The position numbers and the translations under genes were made by a program. A DNA stretch of 64,000 nt from Helianthus annuus (taxonomy: Eukaryota; Streptophyta; Magnoliopsida; Asterales; Asteraceae), in contig NC_035436.2 in the NCBI RefSeq assembly GCF_002127325.2, positions 14,208,066 through 14,272,065 of the forward strand, given 5' to 3'. The number at the start of each line of letters is the position of its first letter. Positions within the stretch are counted from its first letter, which is position 1. Positions 20,100 through 30,977 of the stretch are shown here, piece by piece. The notes under the pieces were generated by a model that worked only from the letters and a program-made list of their open reading frames with translations, did not search any database and was not told the origin of the DNA.

Positions 20100-21450
20100 A
20101 CCCCTTGCCTCTTTCATTTTTGTCTAAAAACCAAAAATAATAAAAAAAAAATCCAAAAAATTCTAAAAAATCCAAAAAATAATAAAAACCCAAAAATTTC
20201 TAAAAAATAAAAAAAATTCTAAAAAAATAATAAAACATCCAAAAAAATCTAAAAAATCAAAAAAATAATAAAAAATCCAAGATATTCTAAAAAATCAAAA
20301 AAATTATAAAAAATTAAAAAATAACAAAAAATCCAAAAAATAATAAAAAATAAAAAAAACTCTAAAAAATCAAAAAAATAATAAAAATCTAAAATTTTTT
20401 TAAAAAATTCTGAAAAATCAATAAATTCTAAAAATTAAAAAAATAATAAAAATCCAAAAAATCTAAAAAATCAAATAAATAATAAAAAAACTAAAAAACC
20501 CCAAAAAATCCAAAAAACCAAAAAAAAAATAAAAAATCTAAAAAATCTAAAATATAATAAAAAATCCAAAAAAATTCAAAAAATTCTCAAAAATCCAAAA
20601 AAAAATCTAAAAAATCTAAAAAAAATCTAAAAAATCAAAAATTGTAAAAAATCAAAAATTAATAAAAAAACAAAAAAAATTCTAAAAATCCAAAAAATAA
20701 TAAAATGCAAAAAATTTGAAAAAATAAAAAAATCTAAAAAATCTAAAAATTAAAAAAAAAATCTAAAAAACCCAAAAAACATCTAAAAAACCAAAAAAAA
20801 TAAAAAATAAAAAATCTAAAAAATAAAAAAAAATAAACAATCCAAAAAATTCTATAAAATCAAAAAATCATAAAAATTCAAAAAAATATTTTGTTTTTGA
20901 ATTTTTTCAATTTTAATAATTTTTTTGGATTTTTATTATTTTTTAGAAATTTTTTGATTTTTTTGATTTTTTGGATTTTTATTATTTTTTAGATTTTTTT
21001 TAATTTTTAGGATTTTTTCTTATTTTTTAGAATTTTTTTGATTTTTTAGAAATGTTTTTGATTTTCAGAGTTTTTTGAACTTTTTATTATTTTTTAGAAT
21101 TTTTCTGATTTTTTAGAATTTTTTGGATTTTTAATTATTTTTTGGATTTTTAGATTTTTGTTTATTTTTTAGAATTTTTTGAACTTTTTATTATTTTTTA
21201 TAATTTTTTTAATTTTTTAGAATTTTTTGGATTTTTTATTATTTTTTAGATTTTTTATGAACTTTTAGGATTTTTTGGATTTTTTAATTAGTTTTTTAGA
21301 ATTTTTTTTTTATTTTCAAGAATTTTTTTGATTTTCTTGAAATTTTTTTGATATTTTAGAATTTTCTGAACTTTTTATTATTTTTTAGAATTTTTTTTGG
21401 ATTTCTTATTATTTTTTAGTTTTTTTTTTTGAATTTTCTGGATTTTTTTT
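20100..21450. repeat. Very AT-rich foldback arms
   Basis: 20100-20890 is built on A-runs with spaced TCTAAAAAATCCAAAAA-type words. 20890-21450 is the inverse (TTTTTGATTTTTTAGAATTTT). The words are degenerate complements, so the DNA could fold into a large cruciform. A further T-rich tract follows the mitochondrial insert at about 22830-23035. Confidence 0.75.
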
Positions 21451-22830
21451 AGTCGAGTCAGGAGATCCGCTACTCTGTCGTACAGCTTCCGTCAAATCGT
21501 GAGTTCGCCCTTGATTCGGACTAGCAATTAGGAGATCGTCCTCGGACAAAGAGCTCAAAGACTTTGGATCAAACCGCTTTCTTTGGCAGAGCACTAAAAT
21601 CAGTAGAGACACAGGGAATATGGCAGCTAAAAAGATCTCTTTTTGTGTGAAACATACTTGTCTGATCCATTTGAGGAAGACTTATCTTCTTCCGCTGTGA
21701 ACAAATCCCCGGCATCATGATCCGCTGCTCAGATGCATCTATAATAACGAACAGTGCTTCCGCAAGCCATTGGGGGGAAATTCCAGAACTTCCATTTTCT
21801 TTCTTCTACACTAGGAACATAGTCGCGGTTGTCGCTTCGCTTCCTTTGCCACCGGCCATCGAGATCAAATCAGAGCTCAACCCTAGATTGCGCGAGATCT
21901 TTAAACGAGGAAATTCAATGATAGAGCAAGCGCGAGCCAAAGAGAAAAAGAGCTCTTCCAAATCGAATAAAGAAGGGGTCAGCTGAGCTCTAACTGGTTA
22001 AACCCGCTTTGGTGGCCCGCCACAAGTCTTGCCCATAGCTGACTTCTTTGCTAGATGATAACGAATAGTACGACTAGAGTTCAATCCCTCAGAAAGTCAT
22101 AGTACGACTACAGGGAAAGAGATCTGAAAGTAGCCTTTTACCCCGTTATTCGATGGTGAATGCAGCCTAGCTCTCCCCGTTCAATAGGCTAAGCCTATCC
22201 CTTTGCCGTAAAGCTAAGACAGAACTCAGCTAGGACCGAAGAGAGGATTGCCAACCGGATGAAAACCGAAGAGAGCATTGCCAGTTTCATTCCAGTCTTT
22301 TCTCAATCATTTCGTGGAACCGGGCGTGGTTGAACCATCTACCATGGGGGGAGCTCATGCACAGGGAAGAAGCTTAGATAAGAGAATACGTTTCGCTTTT
22401 TTTGTCGAAAGCTCGACCAGCGAGAAAAAGTTTTTGGCCGAAGACAAAAAGTTGACCCACTTCATTCGCTGGTCGAATCATCCTCGCTTCGCGGGAACAA
22501 CAAAAACCACCATCTCGCTCTTTCCTTTCTTCGGTGCTACCTTTTTCTTTCCAAGGGACGGGGTTGGGGTGTATAAGAAATTTTTTTAGTATGCCCGGGA
22601 ACAACTCCTACGAAAATTCAGGAAAAAATGTTGGAACCTCATGGCTAAGGATAAGGTAATGGAATTGATAGAGAAATTCATAGACCTAGGTGGGATAGGA
22701 GAATTGATAAAGGGAATAGAGATGATGATAGAGATCATACTGAGAAACAGAAGAATTCCGTACGGGTACAACTTTTATTTGAACGAAGTGAAAAAAATGC
22801 GATCTTTGCTGTCTAATAGAACAAAGACTA
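21451..22830 (+). other. Mitochondrial DNA insert (NUMT) containing an rps3 fragment
   Basis: About 1.4 kb of balanced composition with sharp borders against T-rich DNA on both sides. The right part encodes mitochondrial rps3 (see 22335-22828). The left part (21451-22330) has the look of plant mitochondrial spacer: short ORFs at 21409-21612 (minus) and 21717-21986 (plus), neither identified, the latter ending in a Lys/Ser-rich tail after LNPRLREIFKRGNS. The rps3 match is recognition from memory; continuity of the rest with the mitochondrial genome is inferred. Confidence 0.7.
22335..22828 (+). pseudogene. rps3: Nuclear copy of a mitochondrial ribosomal protein S3 fragment
   Basis: Resembles an internal stretch of plant mitochondrial rps3: [35 protein letters not shown], then after a frame break [19 protein letters not shown] and [14 protein letters not shown]. 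The small-subunit protein is normally encoded in the mitochondrion. This fragment lacks both ends. It is interrupted near 22585-22590, where a T-run creates a stop and shifts the frame, and it ends abruptly in T-rich repeat at about 22829. It cannot be functional. Confidence 0.85.
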
Positions 22831-23250
22831 ATACCTTAATTTTTATTATTTTTTATAATTTTTTTTTATTTTTTAGAATTTTTTGAACTTTTTATTATTT
22901 TTTAGATTTTTTTATTTTTTAATTTTTTTGATACTTTTGAATTTTTTGGATTGTTTTTAGAATTTTTTAGAATTTTTATGATTTTTAGAATTTTTTTGAA
23001 TTTTTATAAGTTTTTGGATTTTTTAGAATTTTTATCTAAGATAGTTGTTTTTAAAACTTTTGCCAATTGTTTATAACTAGGGGTAATTTTGTCTTTTTAG
23101 ATATTTTTAAATTCTAATCCATTAATACATTTATCAACCAAACACATCTATGGATTTCAAAGGAATCCATCAAATTCCAATCCAAATTCCAATTCCCATA
23201 GGGATTCCAATTCCAATTCCTACACATTCCGCGAACCAAACGCCCCCTAA

Positions 23251-24101
23251 GTAGTTAGGATCAGTTGACGAATAAGCTTTTAACGTTGGTTTAATTGATC
23301 AGAAGTGATACTTTGTGAAAGACTAAAGCTGGAACAGCTGAAGGCTGCAGGGGCATAATGAAACCATTCCTTTTATCTACATTCCTGCCCCAAAAGAAAT
23401 ATCTCCCTTTTGCCTCTAGAATCTCTAAACCTTACTTGGGGCTTTATATAATGAGGAAAAAAAAAAAAACCCTCCAAAACCCTTCCTACCTACGTTAGCT
23501 CATTATATATTTTTTTTAATCTAAATTTTAGTTTCTACAATACTAACATATAATTAAAGCAAATGAAAAGCAAAACTAAAAAAATGATTGGTTGTTAGTA
23601 ATTAATTTTCTTGGTTTTCAATACTAACATATAACTAAAATATAATAATTAAATATATTGTAGGAGATTCGTAGCAATTTGCGACGTAGTAGTTTCGTAG
23701 AAAACGTGTAGGAAGTTGCGTAGGAAATGCGTTGAAAACGGGTTTCCTACGAGCTGTTTTCCTACATCAGGTGTTTGTCATAAATGCGTTGAAAAACCAG
23801 TTTTATGACGCATTTCCTAGGAAAACTGGTGTAAGAAGTTTCAGATTTTCTAGTAGTGCAATGGTTTTCTAATTAACCCTACAAGACTAAAATATAACTT
23901 TGATCCAGCCAGTTTTGACCAAAGTTCATGTTCATGCAGTACTTAGCCCGCCAGTACTTAGTTTTACTAGCCGTTAAAAACTTGGCCCCACCTTCAATTG
24001 CCCGAAACCAGTCTGGAATTCCGGACCTCCCGAATGGATGAGGCAAGCGGACTACAAACCTCCCGAATCGATGAGGCAAGCCGACTAGGGCTAAAAATCT
24101 G
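23251..24101. other. Non-coding part of unit 2
   Basis: 23251-23620 and 23862-23935 match 2391-2815 of unit 1. 23936-24101 has no counterpart there and contains two similar short blocks with ACCTCCCGAAT and GATGAGGCAAG. It marks a deletion or replacement junction that removed the LINE relic and the left half of the MULE-type MITE. No gene seen. Confidence 0.5.
23622..23858. mobile_element. Small CACTA-like element
   Basis: 237 bp present in unit 2 and absent at the matching place in unit 1 (near 2740), flanked by CAA at 23619-23621 and 23859-23861. The right end on the other strand reads CACTACTAGAAAATC, the classic plant CACTA terminus. The left end (TACTAACATATAAC) is degenerate. Internal repeats such as GGAAATGCGTTGAAAA and their complements resemble CACTA subterminal repeats. 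Non-autonomous. Confidence 0.65.
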
Positions 24102-24323
24102 TTTCAAAGCAAGTTTACATCAATGGACTCGTATCGTCGTTCTAATCAAAAGCCCTAAAAATCTGTTTGTAATTTGGAAAAAAGCTTAACTCCGTTAAGT
24201 TTTTTAACGGGGGACCATTGTAGGAAAAATATGTGAAAGGTGGGACTGGTGGGGGAAATATTCTGAGGTGGAATTATTAATGGCCAATAAGGTTTAAATG
24301 GGATTATTACAGGCCAGTTTCAC
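24102..24323. mobile_element. Right half of the Mutator-like MITE, copy 2
   Basis: Matches about 3780-4002, ending next to TTTTTGATT as in unit 1; the left arm is missing. The MITE therefore predates the segmental duplication and was truncated in this unit. Confidence 0.8.
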
Positions 24324-24482
24324 TTTTTGATTTAGTAGTTTGAAACATCATTATAATAAGTAGAAAAAACAATAGGGTCTTCTTTGGTGGGCTCAGTTCT
24401 GCACATGGTTTTGGTGCTTCTTAATTGGGTGGGTTAGGAAGTTGTTCTTACCATTAATCATTTGTTTTAGGAAGATCTGGTG

Positions 24483-25896
24483 ATGAGTTCTACACTAGTC
24501 AATCTCATTTCAGAATGCTTCATCAAACCACTGGACGAGCTCTCACCTGAGGCAAAGCAGCCTATCCATTTCACACCTTTTGAGCTGGCCTGGCTCAACT
24601 TCAAATACTCCCAAAGAGGTCTCCTTTTCAGAAAACCACCTTCACCAGATTGTTTCTCAATAACCACTTTCTTGAATCACCTCCAACACTCTCTCTCCGC
24701 CACCCTCACTCATTTCTACCCGCTTGCCAGTCGTTTTGTCACTAGAAAACAAGAAAACCCACCTTCATATGTCATCTACTTATCCAGAAAACTCCCCTGG
24801 CGCCAAGTTTATTTATGCCAAGGCGGGAGCCACAGTATCCGACGTACTTGACCCACCCGACGTACCTTTACTTGTCCATTCGTTTTTTGATCTTAATAAC
24901 GCCATTTGCTATGACGGTCACACGTTGCCTCTGTTATCCATTCAGGTACAAAAGGAATGTTTGGTAATTATGACTGATATTTATACAATGTAGATATTTA
25001 CATAATCTACCGTCTACTATGACTAATTACAATGTGTCTAATAATACAGGTGACTGAACCATATGGTGACCGACGGGACCTCTTTATGGCATTTCATGGC
25101 TGCTTGGAGTGAAATATTTAGATCCGGAGGACAATCAGTTTCTCGTCCTCCGGTATTCAAGCGATGGGTGCTGGATGGATATGATCCTATAATCAATCTC
25201 CCCTACAACCATCAAGATCAGTTTATTGAACGATTTGAAAATCAAACCTTTAAAGAGCGATTCTTCAGTTTCTCCTCAACGGCCATCTCCAAACTCAAAG
25301 CAACAGCAAATTCTGAATGCAATACACAAAAGATTTCAAGTTTACAAGCCGTGATCGCGCTTTTATGGAGGTGCATCACCCGTGCGCGATGTCTACCACA
25401 TGATTGTGAAATCACTTGTTCGTTGATGTTTTCTACGCGGGCTAGGTTAAACCCGCCTTTGTCAGATGATTATTTTGGTAACCCGGTTCACATTGTGGGA
25501 GGCAAAGCAACTGTGGGGGATTTGTTGGCTCATGGTCTCGGTTGGGCAGCTTTCCGACTACACGAAGCCGTGATAAACCACGATGATAAAGCAATCAAGG
25601 AAGAGGTTGAGTCATGGATAAAATGTCCAGTGATATATAAACGGATTCATCTGTTTGGTGCAAACCTTGTGCGAGCTGCGAGCTCACCGAGATTTGACAT
25701 GTATGGGTGTGAATTTGGATTGGGTAAAGCGCTTGCGGTTAGAAGTGGGTGCACTAACAAATGCGATGGGAAGATAACAATGCATCCAGGGCGAGAGGGT
25801 GGCGGTAGCATGGACGTAGAAGTTTGCCTTTTGCCGGAATATATGAAAAATATTCAAGCTGACCAGGAGCTCATGAGTTATCTAATGATAGACTAA
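24483..25896 (+). pseudogene. BAHD acyltransferase tandem paralogue, broken
   Basis: Copy of the gene at 4162-5994 with high identity. Exon 1 starts at ATG 24483 but loses 2 bp near 24781 (TACTTATCCAG against TACTTGGATCCAG in the intact copy), shifting the frame and ending translation by 24851. Exon 2 has lost 35 bp near 25059: GTGACTGAAC joins directly to the CAYATGG of the active-site motif, removing the residues before the HxxxD histidine. The two deletions do not compensate. The remaining 3' ORF (25063-25896) is open and retains EFGLG, so loss is recent or the transcript is non-coding. The intron is short, without the MITE. Internal translation could give a 277-residue fragment, not an active enzyme. 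Confidence 0.88.
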
Positions 25897-26510
25897 GAGA
25901 TGAGTCTGCTTCTGTTGGATCTGGTTTAGGATCGGTCCATGATGGGCGCTAAACCCGCGTTAACGGGTCAGTCACATTGTTAAGTGAATGTTTCTTGTTT
26001 GTTTCGGTATTTTCTGTTTTTCATTGGATTGGTCTATTGAGTCTGTAAGCTATTTATGGCTCTTCCTTTATTGAATGAGATATCACTATTTTGAGAGTCT
26101 ATTCATACTTCTTGGGATCTTTCAGTTTCGTTACTAGAAGCCAAAAAGAGGAAGAAAATAATTGCATCCAACATCCATATGTATAACTTGACTCTTAAGG
26201 TCATTATAACTAAATTCTAACTATAATGGCATCCAACATCCATATGTATAACTTGACTCATAAGGTCAATATAACTAAATTCTAACTAAAGTTTCCATAT
26301 GATTTTTATAACTTTAAAAACATTTAATATACCTTTAGCAATGTTTGTGGTAAATGCAAATTCTAAGTTTGACATCCAACCCTTCCGGGATCTTTAAGCT
26401 TGTCACCTACAAAACTATAAATACTTCAAGTACATATCACACCAGAAAAAAATATAGTTCAGTAAGATTAAAACATTAGGATTAGGATACAAAGGATCCT
26501 TATTGTAAGA
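25897..26510. other. 3' flank of the BAHD pseudogene, non-coding
   Basis: Matches 5995-6617. Carries a ~64-bp tandem duplication (two copies of a block containing CATCCATATGTATAACTTGA, about 26162-26290) that is single in unit 1. Confidence 0.55.
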
Positions 26511-26869
26511 AGTGTAAGAAGGATTTATAAAGTGACAAGTGTCCATTAACCTAAAAACACCCACTACAAAAAAAAAAAAAAAAAAAAGTTAAACATCCAC
26601 CACCACCAAAAACCTAAACCCCCACCCCTCTCCCCCATCACCCACCCCAATTTTTTTTTTTTTACCGGTGGTGGGGGTTTAGGTTTTTACCAGGTGATGG
26701 GCGTGGGTGTTTAGTTTTTTTTAGATTTTTTTTTAGGTTTATTTTTTATTTTTTATTTTTTTTTGGGGGAGGGGGGTTAGGTTTTAGGTTTTGTGGGGGT
26801 TTTTTGGTGAGGTATAGTTTTTTTTTTTTTTTTTTGCCCGAGAGGTGGGGGAGGGGGGGTGAGGGGTTT

Positions 26870-26900
<31 letters not shown>

Positions 26901-27037
26901 GGGGGGGGGGGGGGGTGGGGGGTTAGGTTTTTGGGTGGTGGTGGGGTGGGGTGGGGGTGGGTGTTTAGGTTTTGGGTGGTGATGTAGTGGGTTTAGTTTA
27001 GGTTTTGACACTTGTCACTCTATAAATCCTTCTTACA
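26511..27037. mobile_element. Foldback element with simple-sequence core, copy 2
   Basis: Counterpart of 6618-7137 with the same ends (AAGAAGGATTTATA, GTGACAAGTGTC) but different poly(T), poly(G) and GTTTAGG tract lengths, including a T-run of about 29 followed by G-runs near 26872-26920. Confidence 0.65.
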
Positions 27038-27113
27038 ATTAGAAGTCTTTCTAGAATAACTTAACCCTAAAACATTATACGTTTCGGATAAAAAAGCATG
27101 TGTCACTTGTTGT

Positions 27114-27585
27114 TTAAATATTGGTGCTTCTCCTTTTAAGAGCAAGTGCCATATGTTGTTCTTGAGGTAGAAGTGCATCTGGATCAATCCTTTTTCTATA
27201 TCCAAGAATTCTAAGACTTTTTAGTAAAGACATGCTATGTGGAACATGACTTATAAATGTATGCATCAGATTTAACTCTTCCAAACATTTTAAATCTCTT
27301 AGGTTCTCGGGTAATTTATCAAGCTCATAACACAAAGAAAGGTCAAAGTTGTTTGAGATGTTTTAGCTTACAAACGCTACCTGGGAGATGTTTAATCTTT
27401 TGAATTTGTTATATTTAGTTTTTCTAAACATTCCAGTTGACCAATGTCTTTAGGCAATTCCTCTATGCCACATCTTGTGAGGTTAAGAACTCCTAAATGT
27501 TATAAATTACAAATCCTTCCCAGTAGACTCTTGAGCATTGTACATTCCAAGAGATATTGATAAATGAGTTCATAAAGTTTTTCAA
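27114..27585 (-). pseudogene. LRR-domain relic, copy 2
   Basis: Same degenerate LRR segment as 7182-7690 (KLPENLRDLKCLEELNL present), sharing stops with it. Dead before duplication. Confidence 0.7.
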
Positions 27586-28489
27586 TAAGACATTTCTTTG
27601 TGTTTTATGGCCATTGCGTTTTAGAATTAAGACATTTTTTTGTGTTTTTGATCCATTGTTTTTTACGCAACTGGGTTTTCGAATTTTTTTTTTCAAAAAT
27701 ATAGCAATAGTATACTCGTTTTAAAGATTAAAAAACGCTCATTTTTGTGCAATTTTTATAAAAAAAATAATGTAGTACGAAAGAGTTATTAACGTTTAAA
27801 AAATAGGGGGAATTGGAGGAGAGAGAAACTATTGTCCTGGATTAACTAGAATGGATTAACTAGAATGCCTCTACACAAACCCACCGCGTCCTTTTTTTCT
27901 TCGATTTCACTCATTTAATTTTAGCCCTTTATTAAATTAATTGATAGTCAATATCACTTCCTAGCAAAAAAAAAAAAAACTCCTTATTATATCCTGACCC
28001 CTCTTAATGAAAGATGACATATGTATCTGACTCAATTAAGGGTTTGATCAGATTTAAAACCACTATTTGACTTTCTTAGAAAAGTCAACATGTGGTAATG
28101 AACATCAAACCCGATCGGCGTCAGTTTTGTTGATTTCAAATATTTTACCAACTAAATAATAACAAAATTTCAAGAATCATACCGATTTAAATCAATAAAA
28201 CCACCACCGTAATTTAAATATATATAAAAAAACTAACCTCAAAATAATCAAAGGTTGCCTTCGGTTTGTGAGTCTCAACGCTATGTTGAGGTTAAAATGT
28301 TAAATGGGGTGATGAATTTTGATCCAAACATCATTCTCTTCCCTTTCTTACCACTTACCTGGAAATCATACCCACTAACTTCCAATGCTTATTAAAAAAC
28401 AAGAAAATATTACGTGTAATCTATGTATTATATATTATAAAATATCTTAAAATACATACACTAACCACTTTTTCTTATATAACACGAAC
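27586..28489. other. Non-coding part of unit 2
   Basis: Matches 7691-8473 and then 19311-19430 without interruption. The join near 28367-28390 is the empty site of the hAT-like insertion. No gene seen. Confidence 0.55.
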
Positions 28490-28740
28490 TTTTTCTTTTA
28501 TCAAGTTTGTATTTTTATGTATCTACTCCATTTTTGTATGTTTGTACTTTTTCTTTTATCAACTTTGTATTTTTATGTATCTACTCCATTTTTATATGTT
28601 TGTTTTATTTAAAAAAAATGTTAGGTGTATATGTTTCAAGACGAACGTTTTCTTTTATCAAGTTTTTAGTTTTATGTATCTACTCCATTTTTGTATGTTT
28701 TTTTATTTGAAAGAATGTTATGTGTATATGTTTCAAGATA
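28490..28740. repeat. AT-rich minisatellite, copy 2
   Basis: Counterpart of 19430-19680; imperfect 50-60 bp repeats with TATGTATCTACTCC. Confidence 0.6.
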
Positions 28741-28800
28741 TTTATAATGATACAGTGGTTGGGTTAAATTTGCTTATGTATTTTATAGCTATATAAGGTA

Positions 28801-29057
28801 CTCCCTCCGTCCTATTAAAAGTGTCATATTTTGAATTTTTAAAGTCTTTATTTATAAACTTTGACCTTAAATAATTTTGTTTGTATTAGATAATACTTGA
28901 TGAAAGTTATATGATTTGAGTGTGTTTTACAAGTGTTTTTATCGGGTTAATTTTCATCAAGTTTTATATAACACAAAAAATATATAATTAATGTCAAAGT
29001 TTATAAATAAAGACTTTGAAAATTCAAAATATGACACTTTTAATGGGACGGAGGTAG
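28801..29057. mobile_element. Stowaway MITE (Tc1/Mariner)
   Basis: 257 bp with ends CTCCCTCCGTCC and, on the other strand, CTACCTCCGTCC, inside a TA duplication (28799-28800 and 29058-29059). Inverted similarity extends about 65 bp. Unit 1 has the empty TA site near 19739. Stowaway ends of this form are well established. Confidence 0.93.
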
Positions 29058-29539
29058 TATTTATTTTGTTTCTATACGGAAATTTTATTACATGATAATA
29101 TTTTGAATAAACAATTCACCTTTACTTAACAGTTAACATGGTTGATTTATAAATATGTCACTCCTTACGCCACATAAACTGATTTTGAAATAATTGTACC
29201 ATTGTTTTAAAAATCGGTTTTTAACTGATATCAGATTGAGCTAAAAAATGGTTCAATCGGTTAAATCGTGTTATACCGGATGGTTCAATCGGGTTGCCTA
29301 GTTAACTATATATTTTGTACATTAAGTACGAGTATAAAAAAACATCATCAAGCTAATAATTCAATTGTTTTTGTTGATACATATTATGTGGACGCGACTT
29401 GGCTCGGTTCAACTCGGTTCGGTTCGACCCGGTTAGCTTCGGCTCAAGCCAGAAGCCACGACATTCCTCCGTCGTGCGCCCCAGAGTTCAACACACGAAG
29501 CACGGTGAGCCGAGAACCGTTCCCGTCGACACATCAGCA

Positions 29540-29572
29540 TGACATCACCATGATGATGTCATGGTGATGTCA
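29540..29572. promoter_or_regulatory. Perfect 13-bp inverted repeat in Copia U3
   Basis: TGACATCACCATG and CATGGTGATGTCA around a 7-base spacer, also at 62829-62861. The arms include TGACATCA, one base from the bZIP-type core TGACGTCA; a regulatory role is inferred. Confidence 0.5.
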
Positions 29573-29678
29573 CACTTGCATGACAACTACAAATCTTCTA
29601 TCTGCATGTTTGTTGGGCCTTCTTCATTTGGGCCGATCCCAAGACCAATCGCACAAGGCCCAGCCCAATCGCACAACA

Positions 29679-29709
29679 TATATATGCCGAAATCACTTGG
29701 TGATTTCGG
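29679..29709 (+). promoter_or_regulatory. Candidate TATA box followed by a perfect hairpin in the Copia LTR
   Basis: TATATAT at 29679-29685 is followed at once by CCGAAATCAC-TTG-GTGATTTCGG (29687-29709), a 10-bp perfect stem. Both are conserved in the 3' LTR (62979-63009). Position suggests core promoter and the start-site region. Confidence 0.5.
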
Positions 29710-29988
29710 TAGACACAAGGCAAACAAGAAAACAGACAAGTGTGTGAAAAGCAGGAAGAACCCGAGAGAGAGAGAGTTTTATAGTGTTAACCGGATCTTG
29801 TATTGATCTTGTACTTGAACTCTTCTCTTTGATATACAAGTGTGTTAAACAGTGAATCTTCGTGTCTTGTATCTCGTGTTCTTATCGGTTTCTATCTCGG
29901 TTTGCATCTCCGGTTGGATTCCGCACAACCGGGTGTGTTTGTACACAAGGAGTAGGCGACTAGATCCTCCCCTAGCCGGACCTACAAG

Positions 29989-30000
29989 TGGTATCAGAGC
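29989..30000 (+). other. Primer binding site of the Copia element
   Basis: TGGTATCAGAGC two bases after the 5' LTR, complementary to the initiator methionine tRNA 3' end. Confidence 0.93.
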
Positions 30001-30977
30001 CTTGGCTCTTCTCCTTGTTAAAACCGAGTGTTTTCGGGTGTGTTTCGGGTTTTTTGAAGGTTAGTGTTTCTTGAAAATTTCTGCTTAAAACTTCGAAAAT
30101 CTGCCTTTCTTGTTGAAAGTTCTTATAAAAACCTCTTTATTTTTCATTTTCACATGTTAAAAGTTGGTTTTTAGTGAAGTTTCAAGCAAAATCGGGTTTC
30201 GGAAAGGTGTCGGTTCACCGGAAAACTCTTTAGTTTACCGGAAAATTCAAATTTTCTGGGTTGTGTTCTTCATATCTTCAACCAAGCTTCAAAGTGTTCT
30301 TGATAATATTCTTGTTTGATCTGCATTTAGATTTGAATTAAAGTGTTTGTGTTTTGGAAATTGTGATTGGATTATTATATTGGCAAATCATCATTTGGTT
30401 GGTAAACTTGGAAAGAGTGAGCAGAAAGTGTTTTTTTTTTTTTTTGTGTCAGGAGGTTAGACAGATTTGATAGTCGCACAAGATTTGAAAGTCAATTTGT
30501 TTAGTCACACAAGGGATCGCACAAGAGTTGGATCGAACAAGCTGATCAGTCACACAAGGATGATCAGTTAGTTGCACAATAATGATCAGTCGCACAAGAT
30601 CTGATAATCGCACATCAGCTGGGCCTGCACAACATGAATTGGGCTTCTATTTGGGCTTCTAATTATGTCAGACCATCTGTTAAATTCTTTTTGGGCTTCT
30701 GATATCAATCGCACAAGTTGTTTAGTCACACAAGATTTGAGTCGCACAAGATAGGTGGAACGTACAAGAGTTTGATTACTCGCACAAGATCCAGTTAGTC
30801 GCACAACAAGAATTGGGTTCTACACATACGTGTTTGGGCTGTTTCGTCGATCTGGGCCATTCTTATTTGTTTCGACGAATTTGCTTCATCGAAATTATTG
30901 TAATTTTTTTTTAACAGAAGGTTTACCAAAGTGATTTATCTGTTTGTTTCAAGTGTGCTGTTCAGGTTTTCATTCAT
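30001..30977 (+). other. Copia leader between PBS and gag, with a TCGCACAAG motif array
   Basis: No ORF. From about 30470 to 30815 roughly 15 copies of a 9-12 bp word AGTCGCACAAG and variants recur at irregular spacing. Many variants are C-to-T or G-to-A changes at the CpG (TCACACAAG, TTGCACAAT). The word also occurs twice in each LTR (CAATCGCACAAG and CAATCGCACAAC). Confidence 0.7.

Larger units (their letters stand above)
19892..23247. mobile_element. PIF/Harbinger-like element, 3.36 kb, AT-rich inverted core with a mitochondrial insert
   Basis: Flanked by TAA (19889-19891 and 23248-23250). Ends start GGGCCTGTTTGGTTG at the left and GGGGGCGTTTGGTTCG at the right on the other strand, with weaker inverted similarity continuing through GGAATTGGAATT-rich DNA for 100-200 bp. 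This matches the GGGCCTGTTTGGTT-type ends and TWA duplications of PIF/Harbinger MITEs. The inside is not a transposase but a long A-rich arm, a T-rich arm and a 1.4-kb mitochondrial-type segment. Unit 1 has a different element at the same TAA. Confidence 0.75.
19802..29114. repeat. Segmental tandem duplication, unit 2
   Basis: Second copy of the unit starting at 1983, in the same orientation, with closely matching sequence through the BAHD exons, the foldback element, the LRR relic and the AT-rich tail. It lacks the hAT-like and Tat elements (perfect empty site around 28367-28390) and the intron MITE. It has its own PIF-like element (19892-23247), CACTA-like element (23622-23858), Stowaway (28801-29057) and a 64-bp local duplication near 26160-26290. 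The stretch matching 2830-3780 of unit 1 is replaced by unrelated sequence at about 23935-24100. Confidence 0.88.
29372..29986 (+). repeat. 5' LTR of the Copia element
   Basis: 615 bp, TGTTGATAC...CCTACA. Lacks 11 bp present in the 3' LTR, inside a palindrome. Confidence 0.93.

Noticed and set aside
21717..21986. Possible nuclear gene encoding an 89-residue protein
   Set aside because: Lies within the mitochondrial-type insert, has no recognised domain and no nuclear gene context.
30470..30815. CRISPR-like repeat array
   Set aside because: Plant nuclear retrotransposon leader; words are 9-12 bp with irregular spacing and no spacers of constant length.
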